Shown in pieces: positions 36,165 through 45,708 of a DNA stretch of 64,000 bases. The DNA is from Winogradskyella sp. KYW1333 (lineage in GTDB: Bacteria > Bacteroidota > Bacteroidia > Flavobacteriales > Flavobacteriaceae), in the NCBI RefSeq assembly GCF_003335675.1, contig NZ_QPHL01000015.1:248001-312000 (forward strand), given 5' to 3'. How positions within the stretch are numbered: position 1 is the stretch's first letter; each line of letters starts with the position of its first letter. The position numbers and the translations under genes are program-made. Under the pieces are notes generated by a model. The model saw only the letters and a list, made by a program, of their open reading frames with translations. It had not been told where the DNA came from and searched no databases.

Positions 36165-37097
36165 CTATTTTATTGCCATAAGTTCTACATCAAAAATTAG
36201 TGTTGCATTTGGAGGGATAACACCTCCCGCTCCAGCAGCGCCATAACCCAAGTCACTCGGTATTACCAAACGTGCTTTATCACCTACATTTAAAAGGCAT
36301 ATTCCTTCATCCCAACCAGGTATAACTTGACCAACACCTACTTGGAAATCTAATGGTTGATTTCGCTTATACGAAGAATCAAAAACAGTTCCATCAGCTA
36401 ACTGACCTTTGTAGTGTACAGAAACCATATTACCTTTTTCTGCCTTTTTACCATCTCCTTTTTGAAGGACTTTATATCTTAATCCTGAAGCTGTTTCCTC
36501 AAACCCTGATGCTAATTTATCTAATTTAGCTCTTGCCGCTTCGCGCTCTGCTGCGACGCGCTTTTCTCTTTCACCTTCAAAAGTTCTAAAAGCTTCAATA
36601 GCATTGAAATTTTGGGCTGCCTCACCTACTCTTACAATCTCTAAAGCGTCCAGAGTATCGTCTTGAGCTACAACATCTACAATATCTTGCCCTTCTATAA
36701 CACTACCAAATACAGTATGCTTACCATCTAACCACGGCGTTTCGACATGGGTGATAAAAAACTGACTCCCATTTGTACCAGGACCAGCATTTGCCATAGA
36801 CAATTTGCCCGGAGCATCATGTTTTAAATCTGGATGTATCTCATCATCAAACTTGTATCCAGGATTTCCTGTTCCTGTTCCCTGAGGACAACCACCTTGA
36901 ATCATAAAATCTGGTATGACCCTGTGAAATTTTAAACCGTTATAGTATGGCTCACCCTGTGGTCTAGCTGAATTTTCTAAATTACCTTCAGCCAAGGCAA
37001 CAAAGTTACCTACTGTTCCAGGCGTTTTTTCAAACTCAAGATTTACTAATATCTCTCCTTTTGTTGTTTTAAATTTTGCGTATAAACCGTTTTGCAT
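36165..37097 (-). CDS. Two-domain peptidyl-prolyl isomerase (cyclophilin-FKBP fusion)
   Basis: 310 residues, cytoplasmic (no signal). Residues about 1-165 are a cyclophilin: '[19 protein letters not shown]' with the catalytic Arg, '[17 protein letters not shown]' and 'LDGKHTVFG'. A charged helical linker (about 168-205, rich in Glu, Arg, Ala) follows. Residues about 207-310 are an FKBP domain: '[19 protein letters not shown]', '[18 protein letters not shown]', '[20 protein letters not shown]'. Both active sites look intact, so it should catalyse proline isomerisation with two kinds of centre on one chain. Such dual immunophilins are known from flavobacteria. A box TATCTTTG lies 24 bases upstream and a terminator follows. 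Confidence 0.95.
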   Translation of the reverse strand: MQNGLYAKFKTTKGEILVNLEFEKTPGTVGNFVALAEGNLENSARPQGEPYYNGLKFHRVIPDFMIQGGCPQGTGTGNPGYKFDDEIHPDLKHDAPGKLSMANAGPGTNGSQFFITHVETPWLDGKHTVFGSVIEGQDIVDVVAQDDTLDALEIVRVGEAAQNFNAIEAFRTFEGEREKRVAAEREAARAKLDKLASGFEETASGLRYKVLQKGDGKKAEKGNMVSVHYKGQLADGTVFDSSYKRNQPLDFQVGVGQVIPGWDEGICLLNVGDKARLVIPSDLGYGAAGAGGVIPPNATLIFDVELMAIK

Positions 37098-37121
37098 TGT
37101 TTTGTCTTTTATTTAAGGGTG

Positions 37122-37129
37122 CAAAGATA
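37122..37129 (-). promoter_or_regulatory. Probable -7 box of the dual isomerase gene
   Basis: Reads TATCTTTG on the minus strand, 24 bases before the ATG, followed by CACCC as at the rpsF promoter. No TTG at the expected -33 spacing. Confidence 0.45.
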
Positions 37130-37210
37130 ATCAATGATTTATGATTTACGAATTAAGTCTTAATATTTGAGAAGTCGGTTATTAAAGTTAGTTTTACCAA
37201 AATTAAAGTA

Positions 37211-37666
37211 ATGGGATTTTCATTCTCTAAATTAAAGGCTGTATTTGGAAGTAATTCTAAACTAACCCAACCTGTTGATTCTGTAGAACGAATAATTTCA
37301 GAGGTTGAAAACACACCTTTTGGAGTATCTGATTCTAATGTGCTCTTCGCTGGATTGAATGAACTTGGAGGCTATTATTTCTTTCAAACTGTTGTAGTTG
37401 GTTCATTTAAGTGCAAAACATTTGATGGTGCAACGTTGGTCATGGCCTCTGATGATTTTGAATTGGAACTAGAATCGGATACACTAGAGTTAGAGTCCGA
37501 GTCATCTCAAGTTGCAAAACGTTTTATTACTAAAATTGATTTTCAGATTGAAGCATCTGATATTGAAAATATGCAAAGCCAGATAATTACGGAACTGACA
37601 TTAAAAACTAAAAAAAGAGATTTAAGTTTCACAAAGTATGTGGGGACACAAGACGAGGAAGACTAA
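37211..37666 (+). CDS. Conserved hypothetical protein, flavobacterial
   Basis: 151 residues, acidic, no signal peptide or membrane segment. The middle is unusual: 'DDFELELESDTLELESESSQ' is a strand-like run with strict alternation of acidic and hydrophobic residues. No family recognised. The start ATG sits 7 bases after a short A-rich stretch, normal for this organism. The gene is monocistronic; the last base of its stop codon touches the first base of the recQ stop on the other strand (37666/37667). Function unknown. Confidence 0.7.
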   Translation: MGFSFSKLKAVFGSNSKLTQPVDSVERIISEVENTPFGVSDSNVLFAGLNELGGYYFFQTVVVGSFKCKTFDGATLVMASDDFELELESDTLELESESSQVAKRFITKIDFQIEASDIENMQSQIITELTLKTKKRDLSFTKYVGTQDEED

Positions 37667-39868
37667 TTAATTTGCGACTTCGCTAATAAATTTAATACGA
37701 TATAAACGAAGCTCTTCATCTTCATAGTCACCATCAAATTCTTCAACTGCATCTGAGATATTATCGCTTTGAGATTCCATAAAGTACTCGTGGATCTCTT
37801 CTTGTTGCTCTTCATCTAAAATCTCATCAATCCAATAACTTATATTGAGTTTTGTACCAGAATACACAATAGTTTCCATTTCCTTTATGAAATCTGGCAT
37901 CTCCATACCCTTTGCAGATGCAATATCATCTAAAGGTAATTTCCTGTCTACATTTTGAATAATATAAAGTTTTAAGGCAGAATTTGAACCTGTGGATTTA
38001 ACAACCATATCATCAGGTCTTACAATCTCATTTTCTTCAACATAATCTGCTATTAAAGCCACAAAGTCTCTACCATATTTTTTGGCCTTGCTCTCTCCTA
38101 CACCATGCACATTACTTAATTCTTCAACCGTAATAGGATACTTTAATGCCATATCCTCCAAAGAAGGATCTTGGAAAATAACAAATGGTGGTACAGCTAA
38201 ACGTTTTGCATTTCGCTTACGCAAATCTTTTAGCATGGTCATCAGTTTTTCATCAGCTGAAACGCCACCGCTCTTTGCATTGGTTATAATGCCGTCATTA
38301 GATTCTTCATCATAGACATGATCTTCTGCCATCATAAACGAAACCGGTTTCTCAATGAAGGTCTTTCCTTCTTCGCTTAACCTTAATACACCGTAGGTTT
38401 CAATATCTTTCCTTAAATAACCTGCAACCAGAACTTGGCGTATTAACGCCATCCAAAAACGCGGTTCCTTATCTTTTCCAATTCCAAAAAATGGCTGTAT
38501 ATCTGTTTTATGCGAAGAAATTAACGCATTAGATTTACCTACTATGACTTGTACTAAATCCTTAGACTTATATTTCTCATTAGTACTATTTATGGTTTCT
38601 AATAAGATTTTAACCTCATCTTTTGATTCTACCTGTTTTTTAGGGTTTCTCACATTATCATCCATGTCTCCACCATCACCTGTATCAGTGTCAAACTCCT
38701 CACCAAAGTAATGTAAAATAAACTTACGCCTAGATATGGATGTTTCTGCAAAAGCCACAACTTCCTGTAATAATGCATGCCCAATTTCTTGTTCTGCAAC
38801 AGGCTTACCAGACATAAATTTCTCGAGCTTCTCAATATCCTTGTAGGCATAGTATGCCAAACAATGACCTTCACCTCCGTCACGACCAGCTCTACCAGTT
38901 TCTTGATAATAACTCTCTATGCTTTTAGGAATATCATGATGAATCACAAATCTCACATCTGGTTTGTCAATCCCCATTCCAAAAGCAATGGTTGCCACTA
39001 CAACATCAGCATCTTCCATTAGAAACATATCTTGATGCTTCACACGAGTCTTGGCATCCAATCCTGCATGATAAGGAACAGCTTTAACACCATTTACCTG
39101 TAATACTTGTGCTAACTCTTCGACACGCTTTCTGCTTAAGCAATATACGATACCAGATTTACCTTCATTTTGTTTTACAAAACGAATAATATCTGCATCT
39201 ACATTTTTTGTTTTAGGTCTTACCTCATAGTATAGATTGGGTCTGTTAAAAGATGCTTTAAAGGTTACAGCATCCGTCATTCCTAAACTTTTCAGAATAT
39301 CCTCCTGAACCTTTGGTGTGGCAGTTGCAGTTAACCCAACTATTGGAATATTGTCTCCAATACGCTTTAGTATGTGTCTCAGATTACGGTATTCAGGTCT
39401 AAAATCATGTCCCCATTCACTTATACAGTGAGCTTCGTCAACTGCCATAAATGAAACTGTGACAGATCTAAGAAAATCTACATATTCCTCCTTTGTTAAT
39501 GATTCTGGTGCCACGTAAAGTAGCTTTGTAACTCCATTAACTATATCATCTTTTACACGCCTAACTTCTGTTTTGTTCAATGAAGAGTTCAATACATGTG
39601 CTACTCCTTCATTTTCAGAAACAGCTCTTAAAGCATCAACTTGATTTTTCATTAATGCAATTAGTGGAGACACGACAATTGCTGTGCCATCCTTTATAAG
39701 AGCAGGTAATTGATAACATAAAGATTTACCTCCACCTGTTGGCATTATAACAAAGGTATTGTTACCTTCTATCACATTTTTAATTACCTCTTCTTGAAGA
39801 CCCTTAAATCCAGAAAAACCGAAGTATTTTTTTAACGCGGAATGTAAGTCAATTTCTGCAATACTCAT
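37667..39868 (-). CDS. recQ: ATP-dependent DNA helicase RecQ
   Basis: 733 residues. 3'-5' DNA helicase for recombination and fork repair. Helicase motifs are complete: 'FVIMPTGGGKSLCYQLPALI' (Walker A), 'VDEAHCISEWGHDFRPEY' with the aromatic-rich loop, 'GLTATATPKV', 'YYQETGRAGRDG'. The winged-helix (RQC) part and an HRDC domain ('PPFVIFQDPSLEDMALKYP') follow, with an acidic end. Odd point: the zinc-binding cysteines that follow 'RRK.ILHYFGE' in most RecQ proteins are absent, replaced by Ser and an Asp/Gly-rich stretch. Divergent from kpsF. Confidence 0.95.
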   Translation of the reverse strand: MSIAEIDLHSALKKYFGFSGFKGLQEEVIKNVIEGNNTFVIMPTGGGKSLCYQLPALIKDGTAIVVSPLIALMKNQVDALRAVSENEGVAHVLNSSLNKTEVRRVKDDIVNGVTKLLYVAPESLTKEEYVDFLRSVTVSFMAVDEAHCISEWGHDFRPEYRNLRHILKRIGDNIPIVGLTATATPKVQEDILKSLGMTDAVTFKASFNRPNLYYEVRPKTKNVDADIIRFVKQNEGKSGIVYCLSRKRVEELAQVLQVNGVKAVPYHAGLDAKTRVKHQDMFLMEDADVVVATIAFGMGIDKPDVRFVIHHDIPKSIESYYQETGRAGRDGGEGHCLAYYAYKDIEKLEKFMSGKPVAEQEIGHALLQEVVAFAETSISRRKFILHYFGEEFDTDTGDGGDMDDNVRNPKKQVESKDEVKILLETINSTNEKYKSKDLVQVIVGKSNALISSHKTDIQPFFGIGKDKEPRFWMALIRQVLVAGYLRKDIETYGVLRLSEEGKTFIEKPVSFMMAEDHVYDEESNDGIITNAKSGGVSADEKLMTMLKDLRKRNAKRLAVPPFVIFQDPSLEDMALKYPITVEELSNVHGVGESKAKKYGRDFVALIADYVEENEIVRPDDMVVKSTGSNSALKLYIIQNVDRKLPLDDIASAKGMEMPDFIKEMETIVYSGTKLNISYWIDEILDEEQQEEIHEYFMESQSDNISDAVEEFDGDYEDEELRLYRIKFISEVAN

Positions 39869-39890
39869 TAATCCCTATTGGTATTTTATA

Positions 39891-39898
39891 TACATTTG
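39891..39898 (+). promoter_or_regulatory. Probable -7 box of the kpsF operon
   Basis: TACATTTG matches TAnnTTTG; transcription would begin near 39904, about 54 bases before the TTG start of kpsF. No clear -33 element. Confidence 0.4.
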
Positions 39899-39957
39899 CA
39901 ATAAGTTTAAAGATAACATATTTCTTTAAATCTAAAAAAAAGCCATAAAAATTAGTT

Positions 39958-40923
39958 TTGAACACTAAACAATCCATTTTAAGTACTGCAAAAAGTACTA
40001 TAAAATTAGAACGGGATGCCATTGAGCATTTATCAGAATTATTAACCGATGAATTTGCAGAAGCTGTAGAATTAATCTATAATTCTAAAGGAAGAGTTAT
40101 CATTACTGGCATTGGAAAAAGTGCCATTATAGCAACAAAAATTGTCGCAACATTAAACTCAACCGGAACGCCAGCTGTTTTTATGCATGCTGCTGATGCT
40201 ATACACGGTGATCTAGGATTGATACTTAAAGATGATATAGTAATCTGTATTTCTAAAAGTGGAAATACTCCAGAAATTAAAGTACTGGTGCCACTTATAA
40301 AAAATGCCGAGAATAAAATGATTGCTATCACCGGGGATAAAGCATCTTATTTAGGGCAACAAGCTGATTATGTGTTAAATGCCTATGTTGAGCAAGAGGC
40401 ATGCCCAAATAATTTAGCACCAACAACAAGTACAACCGCACAATTGGTTATTGGTGATGCACTTGCAGTTTGTTTACTTGAATTAAGAGGGTTTTCTAGT
40501 AATGATTTTGCTAAATATCATCCAGGAGGAGCTTTAGGAAAACGCCTTTATTTAAGAGTTAACGACCTTTCTTCGCAAAATTTAAAACCAGAAGTTGGGC
40601 CTGATGCAACCCTTAAAGAAGTCATTGTTGAAATCACCGAAAAAATGCTGGGAGTTACAGCCGTTGTTGATAAGGATGCAATTATTGGTATTATCACGGA
40701 CGGCGATTTAAGACGAATGTTAAGTAAAAGCAATGACATTACTACTTTGACAGCAAAAGATATAATGAGTAAAAATCCGAGATGGATTTCTGAGGATGCC
40801 ATGGCAGTTGATGCAAAGAAACTCATGGAAGAATTTGAGATTTCTCAACTACTTGTAGAACATAATGGTAAATATGCAGGTGTTGTACATCTTCACGATT
40901 TAATCAAAGAGGGCATTATATAA
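39958..40923 (+). CDS. kpsF: D-arabinose-5-phosphate isomerase (KpsF/GutQ/KdsD family)
   Basis: 321 residues from a TTG start codon; no in-frame ATG occurs until far into the SIS domain, so TTG is needed. Residues about 40-175 are the SIS domain ('GRVIITGIGKSAIIATKIV', 'ICISKSGNTPEIKVLVPLI'), and two CBS domains follow (about 205-320; 'GIITDGDLRRML', 'VHLHDLIKEGII'). The enzyme converts ribulose-5-phosphate to arabinose-5-phosphate, the first step to Kdo for lipopolysaccharide. The conserved 'HPGGALGKRL' is present. First gene of a run with tatC (1-base overlap), an AhpD-like gene and lptB. Confidence 0.95.
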   Translation: MNTKQSILSTAKSTIKLERDAIEHLSELLTDEFAEAVELIYNSKGRVIITGIGKSAIIATKIVATLNSTGTPAVFMHAADAIHGDLGLILKDDIVICISKSGNTPEIKVLVPLIKNAENKMIAITGDKASYLGQQADYVLNAYVEQEACPNNLAPTTSTTAQLVIGDALAVCLLELRGFSSNDFAKYHPGGALGKRLYLRVNDLSSQNLKPEVGPDATLKEVIVEITEKMLGVTAVVDKDAIIGIITDGDLRRMLSKSNDITTLTAKDIMSKNPRWISEDAMAVDAKKLMEEFEISQLLVEHNGKYAGVVHLHDLIKEGII

Positions 40924-41747
40924 TGGCGATAAAGAATATTGATGAAATGTCTTTTTTAGACCATCTTGAGGATTTAAGATGGCATTTAATTAGGGCCACC
41001 TTAGGTATTTTAATTGCCGCAACTTTAGCTTTTATTTTCAAGAAATTTATTTTTGATGTTATCATATTTGGACCAACAAATATGGATTTCCCAACTTATG
41101 AAGGGCTTTGTAAAATCTCGCAGCTGATTGGAATTAATGACACAACATTCTGTGCAGACAAGTTTCCTTTTATAATTCAAAACAGAACTGTTGCTGGCCA
41201 ATTTTCAGCACATATTTGGACCTCCATTTATGCCGGATTCATCATAGCATTTCCATATGTAATTTATCAACTATGGAGTTTTATTGGTCCAGGATTAAAA
41301 GAGAATGAACGCAGAAATTCAAGAGGCTTTTTATTTACAGCATCTGTTTTGTTTTTTCTAGGTGTACTTTTTGGATATTACATAGTTACACCGTTATCGC
41401 TTAATTTCCTGGCAAATTATCAGATAAGTGAAATGATATCAAATGAGTTTGATGTAAGTTCAGTTATAGCTATTGTGAGATCATCAGCCATTGCGTCTGG
41501 TTTTGTTTTTGAATTGCCAATAATCATCTACTTTTTAACAAAAGCCGGATTGGTAACTCCTGCTTTTTTGAAGAAGTACAGAAAGTTTGCCTTAGTAATC
41601 GTATTAATTTTAGCGGCAGTAATTACACCACCAGATATTGCAAGCCAGGTTATAGTAGCTATTCCTATTTTAATATTATATCAAGTTAGTATTTATATTT
41701 CTGCAGTAGTTGTAAGAAATCAGAAAAGAAAAATAAAAAATGTCTGA
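40923..41747 (+). CDS. tatC: Sec-independent protein translocase TatC
   Basis: 274-residue inner-membrane core of the twin-arginine translocase, with six membrane segments. The hallmark start 'MSFLDHLEDLRWHLIRA' carries the conserved Glu/Asp that read the twin-arginine signal; 'IAFPYVIYQLWSFIGPGL', 'LGVLFGYYIVTPLSLNFL' and 'TPPDIASQVIVAIPI' follow. It needs a TatA-type partner, which is not in this window. ATG overlaps the kpsF stop (TAATG), and its own end overlaps the next gene by 8 bases. Confidence 0.97.
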   Translation: MAIKNIDEMSFLDHLEDLRWHLIRATLGILIAATLAFIFKKFIFDVIIFGPTNMDFPTYEGLCKISQLIGINDTTFCADKFPFIIQNRTVAGQFSAHIWTSIYAGFIIAFPYVIYQLWSFIGPGLKENERRNSRGFLFTASVLFFLGVLFGYYIVTPLSLNFLANYQISEMISNEFDVSSVIAIVRSSAIASGFVFELPIIIYFLTKAGLVTPAFLKKYRKFALVIVLILAAVITPPDIASQVIVAIPILILYQVSIYISAVVVRNQKRKIKNV

Positions 41748-42087
41748 CATAGTAAGTGAATTTAATGAATATCGGTCTAAGATGAACGACAAGATCTTAG
41801 CTGATAATAATAAAATAGTTAAACGAATTTTTAACTTGGATACTAATGCCTTTCAAGAAGGTGCATTAGATAAAAAAACTAAGGAGCTTCTCGGTTTGGT
41901 TGCTTCTGCAGTCTTGCGTTGCGATGATTGTGTTAAGTATCATTTAGAATCTTCTTATAAAGAAGGGGTTTCAAAGGCAGAAGTGAGTGAAGCGCTAGGA
42001 ATAGCGACCTTAATTGGCGGCACTATTGTAATACCTCATTTAAGGAGAGCTCATGAATATTGGGAAGCTATTGAAAATCAAGGTTAA
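41740..42087 (+). CDS. Carboxymuconolactone decarboxylase/AhpD-family protein
   Basis: 115 residues, all-helical AhpD-like fold. The redox motif 'CDDCVKYHLE' (CxxC followed by His) is the alkylhydroperoxidase core of the family, so a thiol oxidoreductase role is likely. The protein overlaps tatC by 8 bases and is coupled to it. This gene order (kpsF, tatC, AhpD-like, lptB) seems typical for flavobacteria, but the link of a redox protein to Tat or LPS export is not clear. Partner and substrate unknown. Confidence 0.85.
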   Translation: MSDIVSEFNEYRSKMNDKILADNNKIVKRIFNLDTNAFQEGALDKKTKELLGLVASAVLRCDDCVKYHLESSYKEGVSKAEVSEALGIATLIGGTIVIPHLRRAHEYWEAIENQG

Positions 42088-42160
42088 ACTTTTAATAAAT
42101 CTTTGCTACTGGCAGAATTGTCTATATGATTTTGTTATTTTTAGCGTTGTTGAATAGATT

Positions 42161-42901
42161 ATGAAATTAAGAGCCGAAAATTTAATGAAGTCCTACGGAG
42201 GACGAAAAGTAGTTAAGGATGTTTCTCTTGAAGTGAACCAGGGCGAGATTGTTGGTTTATTGGGACCTAATGGTGCAGGAAAAACGACATCATTCTACAT
42301 GATAGTTGGTATCATTAAACCAAATGGTGGTAATATTTATTTAGACAATACAGACATTACAAAATATCCTATGTATAAGCGTGCTCAGAACGGGATTGGA
42401 TATTTAGCTCAAGAGGCTTCGGTTTTTAGGAAACTGAGTATTGAAGATAATATTCTAAGTGTTTTGCAACTTACTAAATTGAGCAAAAAGGAACAGCACG
42501 ATAAAATGGAGTCATTAATTGAGGAATTTGGACTAGGGCATATTAGGACCAATAGAGGTGATTTACTCTCAGGTGGAGAACGCAGAAGAACAGAAATTGC
42601 AAGAGCTCTAGCCACAGATCCAAATTTTATATTATTGGATGAACCATTTGCAGGTGTTGACCCTGTGGCAGTTGAGGATATTCAGCGTATCGTAGCTAAA
42701 CTTACTAAAAAGAATATTGGTATCTTAATTACAGACCATAACGTACAAGAAACACTTGCAATTACTGACAGAACCTATCTTATGTTTGAAGGTGGAATAT
42801 TAAAAGCTGGTGTTCCAGAGGAACTTGCTAGCGATGAAATGGTTCGTAAAGTTTATCTAGGTCAAAATTTTGAGCTTAGAAAAAAGAAGTTAGAGTTTTA
42901 A
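42161..42901 (+). CDS. lptB: LPS export ABC transporter ATP-binding protein
   Basis: 246 residues. Cytoplasmic ATPase that, with LptF and LptG, pulls lipopolysaccharide out of the inner membrane and drives it over the Lpt bridge. All ATPase motifs are seen: Walker A '[10 protein letters not shown]', Q-loop '[10 protein letters not shown]' (with the LptB-specific 'RKLSIEDNI' after it), signature '[16 protein letters not shown]', Walker B '[13 protein letters not shown]', and switch His in 'ITDHNV'. The final residues 'GQNFEL' occur in LptB as a rule. The stop overlaps the terC stop on the other strand (shared TTAA, 42898-42901). Confidence 0.96.
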   Translation: MKLRAENLMKSYGGRKVVKDVSLEVNQGEIVGLLGPNGAGKTTSFYMIVGIIKPNGGNIYLDNTDITKYPMYKRAQNGIGYLAQEASVFRKLSIEDNILSVLQLTKLSKKEQHDKMESLIEEFGLGHIRTNRGDLLSGGERRRTEIARALATDPNFILLDEPFAGVDPVAVEDIQRIVAKLTKKNIGILITDHNVQETLAITDRTYLMFEGGILKAGVPEELASDEMVRKVYLGQNFELRKKKLEF

Positions 42902-43713
42902 ACTTTATCTTGATTAGGAACTTCTGCCTGCAAAAGTTTCTTTTGATAACGACCTTGAACTACATCAACCACTATTAATACAGCAATTACAAAATAAAAG
43001 GTGGTCTTACTCATTGGTACGATTTCATTTCCAAATATTTTTAAATGTGCTAAATGACCTCCTTCAGTTACTAGCATTATACCTACTATAAAAAGTATAA
43101 ATAAACCTAAAACTTCATACATTCTATTTTTAGCTAAAAAAGTAGAAATTCTATTCGCTAGAAGCAACATTAAAAGTCCACTCACAACAATTGCAATAGC
43201 CATTACAATAAAGGCTGTATTTGAATTTTCAATCTCGTTAGTGAGACCAATTGCTGCCAAGATGGAATCAAAAGAAAATACAAGATTCATAATTACAATA
43301 CTAAAAATGGTAGCATTAGCAGATTTCATTCTGCCATTATTTTCTCCCTCAACGTCAACATCTAAATCTTTCACAGATATCATATGCCATATTTCTTTTA
43401 GTGCCGTATAAATGATAAAACCCCCTCCAGCTAATACAATAATGCTATGTCCATTAAAAGCGAAGTCCAATACATTCTCAATATGACCAGTCAAGAAAGA
43501 AAATGGTTCTTGAAAATAGTCTATGATGGATACTAAAACAAAAAGAAGAACAATTCTCAATACTATAGCAATTAAAATACCAACCTTTCTAACTCTTTTT
43601 TGTTCTTGTTCAGGTGCTTTCTTAGATTCTAACGATATATATAATAAATTATCAAAACCAAGTACTGCTTGCAACATAACAAGCATGAGTAGGGTGAAAA
43701 TGATTTCTGCCAT
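42898..43713 (-). CDS. TerC-family integral membrane protein
   Basis: 271 residues with about seven membrane segments. The TerC signatures '[17 protein letters not shown]' and '[19 protein letters not shown]' place acidic residues within membrane helices, as expected for metal-ion handling. Members protect against tellurite or, in the Alx/MntP-linked group, export manganese; the C-terminal '[18 protein letters not shown]' is a final helix. The exact ion is unknown. It overlaps the end of lptB by 4 bases (tail to tail) and follows pssA by 21 bases on the same strand. Confidence 0.9.
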   Translation of the reverse strand: MAEIIFTLLMLVMLQAVLGFDNLLYISLESKKAPEQEQKRVRKVGILIAIVLRIVLLFVLVSIIDYFQEPFSFLTGHIENVLDFAFNGHSIIVLAGGGFIIYTALKEIWHMISVKDLDVDVEGENNGRMKSANATIFSIVIMNLVFSFDSILAAIGLTNEIENSNTAFIVMAIAIVVSGLLMLLLANRISTFLAKNRMYEVLGLFILFIVGIMLVTEGGHLAHLKIFGNEIVPMSKTTFYFVIAVLIVVDVVQGRYQKKLLQAEVPNQDKV

Positions 43714-43734
43714 AATAATATTTAGATTATAATT

Positions 43735-44493
43735 TTAGTGTATGTTCTTTTGGTCGGAAAGTGATAGGACTATGTATAAAACGATAATGAGTGGAATAGC
43801 CGCAAATTGAAAAATAATTAATGTCACAATACTTAATGCCAAGAAAATGTATCGCATAGTATTGGCCCTAAAGCTCCATTCTTTAAACTTTAAAGCAAAT
43901 AATTTGATTTTTGAATTCAACAAATAAGAACTTACCAAAGTAATACCAATTAAAAACCACTTGTTTATAATAATTGAATTCATGATGTCATTATTTTGAA
44001 ATTCTAAAATTAATGGAAATGACAAGATGAATAGAGTATTTGCAGGTACAGGAAGTCCTTTAAAATAAGTTTGCTGGTCTTCATCTAGATTAAATTTGGC
44101 TAATCTATATGCTGAGGCCAATGGAATTAAAAAACCTATTAATGGTAACACAGATAATTTAAATCCTTGCCAATGAAACACAGAATTCCAACTGTCATTA
44201 TACGATGCAAAATCTGGAGTATCTACAGTTAACGATAAAAGTTTAAATATGATTATACCTGGAACAACGCCACTAGTTACTAAATCTGCCAATGAATCTA
44301 ATTGTATTCCTAGTGGGCTCTGTACATTAAGTTTTCGTGCTAAAAGCCCGTCAAAAAAGTCAAAAAATATACCAGTAAAAACAAAAATTGCTGCTATGAT
44401 AAAATTACCATAAACAGCAAATATTACAGCAATACAGCCCGAAAAAAGATTAAGTAGAGTTACAAAATTAGGAATGTGTTTCTTTATATTCAT
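43735..44493 (-). CDS. pssA: CDP-diacylglycerol-serine O-phosphatidyltransferase
   Basis: 252 residues, about six to eight membrane segments. The CDP-alcohol phosphotransferase motif DG-x2-AR-x8-G-x3-D-x3-D is complete near residues 46-68 ('FFDGLLARKLN', 'GIQLDSLADLVT'). In this family type it makes phosphatidylserine from CDP-diacylglycerol and serine, the route to phosphatidylethanolamine in the inner membrane. The start 'KKHIPNFVTLLNLFSGCIAV' is typical for bacterial PssA type II. No decarboxylase gene (psd) is in the window. Confidence 0.94.
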   Translation of the reverse strand: MNIKKHIPNFVTLLNLFSGCIAVIFAVYGNFIIAAIFVFTGIFFDFFDGLLARKLNVQSPLGIQLDSLADLVTSGVVPGIIIFKLLSLTVDTPDFASYNDSWNSVFHWQGFKLSVLPLIGFLIPLASAYRLAKFNLDEDQQTYFKGLPVPANTLFILSFPLILEFQNNDIMNSIIINKWFLIGITLVSSYLLNSKIKLFALKFKEWSFRANTMRYIFLALSIVTLIIFQFAAIPLIIVLYIVLSLSDQKNIH

Positions 44494-44635
44494 TCTTCAA
44501 CTTTCCGTAAAAATAAAAAACTATTTAACTCTCATCTCAATAAATCACCAAATTATGGCTGACACACAATAAGATCTGGTATTTGCAGTTTATTAGATAG
44601 AAAATATTGTGCATCTTTGTAAAAAATTATTGCTG

Positions 44636-45706
44636 TTGAAAAATTACCTTGTAATTCTCTTAACACTTACCTCGCTTGCTACTATAGCACAAACCACAAG
44701 GAAATATTCTAATGAATTTATGAATATTGGTGTAGATGCAGCATCCTTAGGTATGAGTAATGCGGTTGTATCCCATACTTCCGATGTAAATTCTGGATAT
44801 TGGAATCCAGCAGGACTCGTACATATTGAAGATAAGCAGGTAGCATTAATGCATTCTAGTTATTTCGCTAATATTGCCAACTACAACTACATAGCTTTCG
44901 CAATGCCACTTGATGATAGAAGCGCGGTTGGTATTTCACTCATAAGATTTGGTGTAGATGATATTTTAGATACTACGCAGTTAATTGACGATCAAGGTAA
45001 TATCAATTATGATAGAATCAGCACCTTTTCCACTGCAGATTACGGTCTTACGTTTTCTTATGCTAGAAAACTGCCATTAGATGGACTGAATTTTGGTGTA
45101 AACGCAAAAATCATAAGACGAATTATTGGTGATTTTGCCTCTTCTTGGGGATTTGGACTTGACGCAGGTATACAATTTGAAACTGATAACGATTGGAAAT
45201 TTGGTCTTATGGCTAGAGACATTACCACAACTTATAATGCTTGGGCCATTGATGAAGATAAGTTTGAGCAAATTAGTAGTGCTGTTGACGGACAGAACCA
45301 AGAATTACCCGAAACTACTGAAATAACCATCCCAAAACTTCAATTTGGAATATCCAAAAAATGGATATTCAATTATGACTACTCATTACTAGCGGCTACT
45401 AATCTTATTGTAAGATTTGAAGAAAATAATGATGTCATTTCAAGCTCTTTTGCAAGTATAAATCCAGCTTTAGGGTTTGAATTTGGATATACAGATCTTG
45501 TTTTTTTACGCGGTGGTGTTGGTAATTTTCAGAATGAATTGCAAATAGACAATTCTGAGTCCTTAACATTTCAACCAAATTTTGGTGTAGGTTTTAAATA
45601 TAAGGGTATACAAATAGACTATGCCTTTACTGATATTGGCGATCAAAGTGCAGCCTTATACTCTAATGTCTTTTCATTAAAAATAGACTTTGGTATCTTT
45701 AGATAA
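44636..45706 (+). CDS. PorV/PorQ-like outer-membrane protein of the type IX secretion system
   Basis: 356 residues from a TTG start at 44636, which opens the signal peptide 'KNYLVILLTLTSLATIAQ'. A GTG at 44609 would add nine residues but lies in the probable promoter (CATCTTTG at 44611-44618). The mature part is a FadL-like barrel with the PorV/PorQ hallmarks 'FMNIGVDAASLGMSNAVVS' and 'GYWNPAGLVHI', and ends in '...FSLKIDFGIFR'. PorV moves T9SS cargo from the translocon to the attachment complex; this shorter protein may be the PorV2 paralogue. Fits the three T9SS cargo genes in the window. The DUF4105 gene follows after 2 bases. Confidence 0.82.
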   Translation: MKNYLVILLTLTSLATIAQTTRKYSNEFMNIGVDAASLGMSNAVVSHTSDVNSGYWNPAGLVHIEDKQVALMHSSYFANIANYNYIAFAMPLDDRSAVGISLIRFGVDDILDTTQLIDDQGNINYDRISTFSTADYGLTFSYARKLPLDGLNFGVNAKIIRRIIGDFASSWGFGLDAGIQFETDNDWKFGLMARDITTTYNAWAIDEDKFEQISSAVDGQNQELPETTEITIPKLQFGISKKWIFNYDYSLLAATNLIVRFEENNDVISSSFASINPALGFEFGYTDLVFLRGGVGNFQNELQIDNSESLTFQPNFGVGFKYKGIQIDYAFTDIGDQSAALYSNVFSLKIDFGIFR

Positions 45707-45708
45707 TT

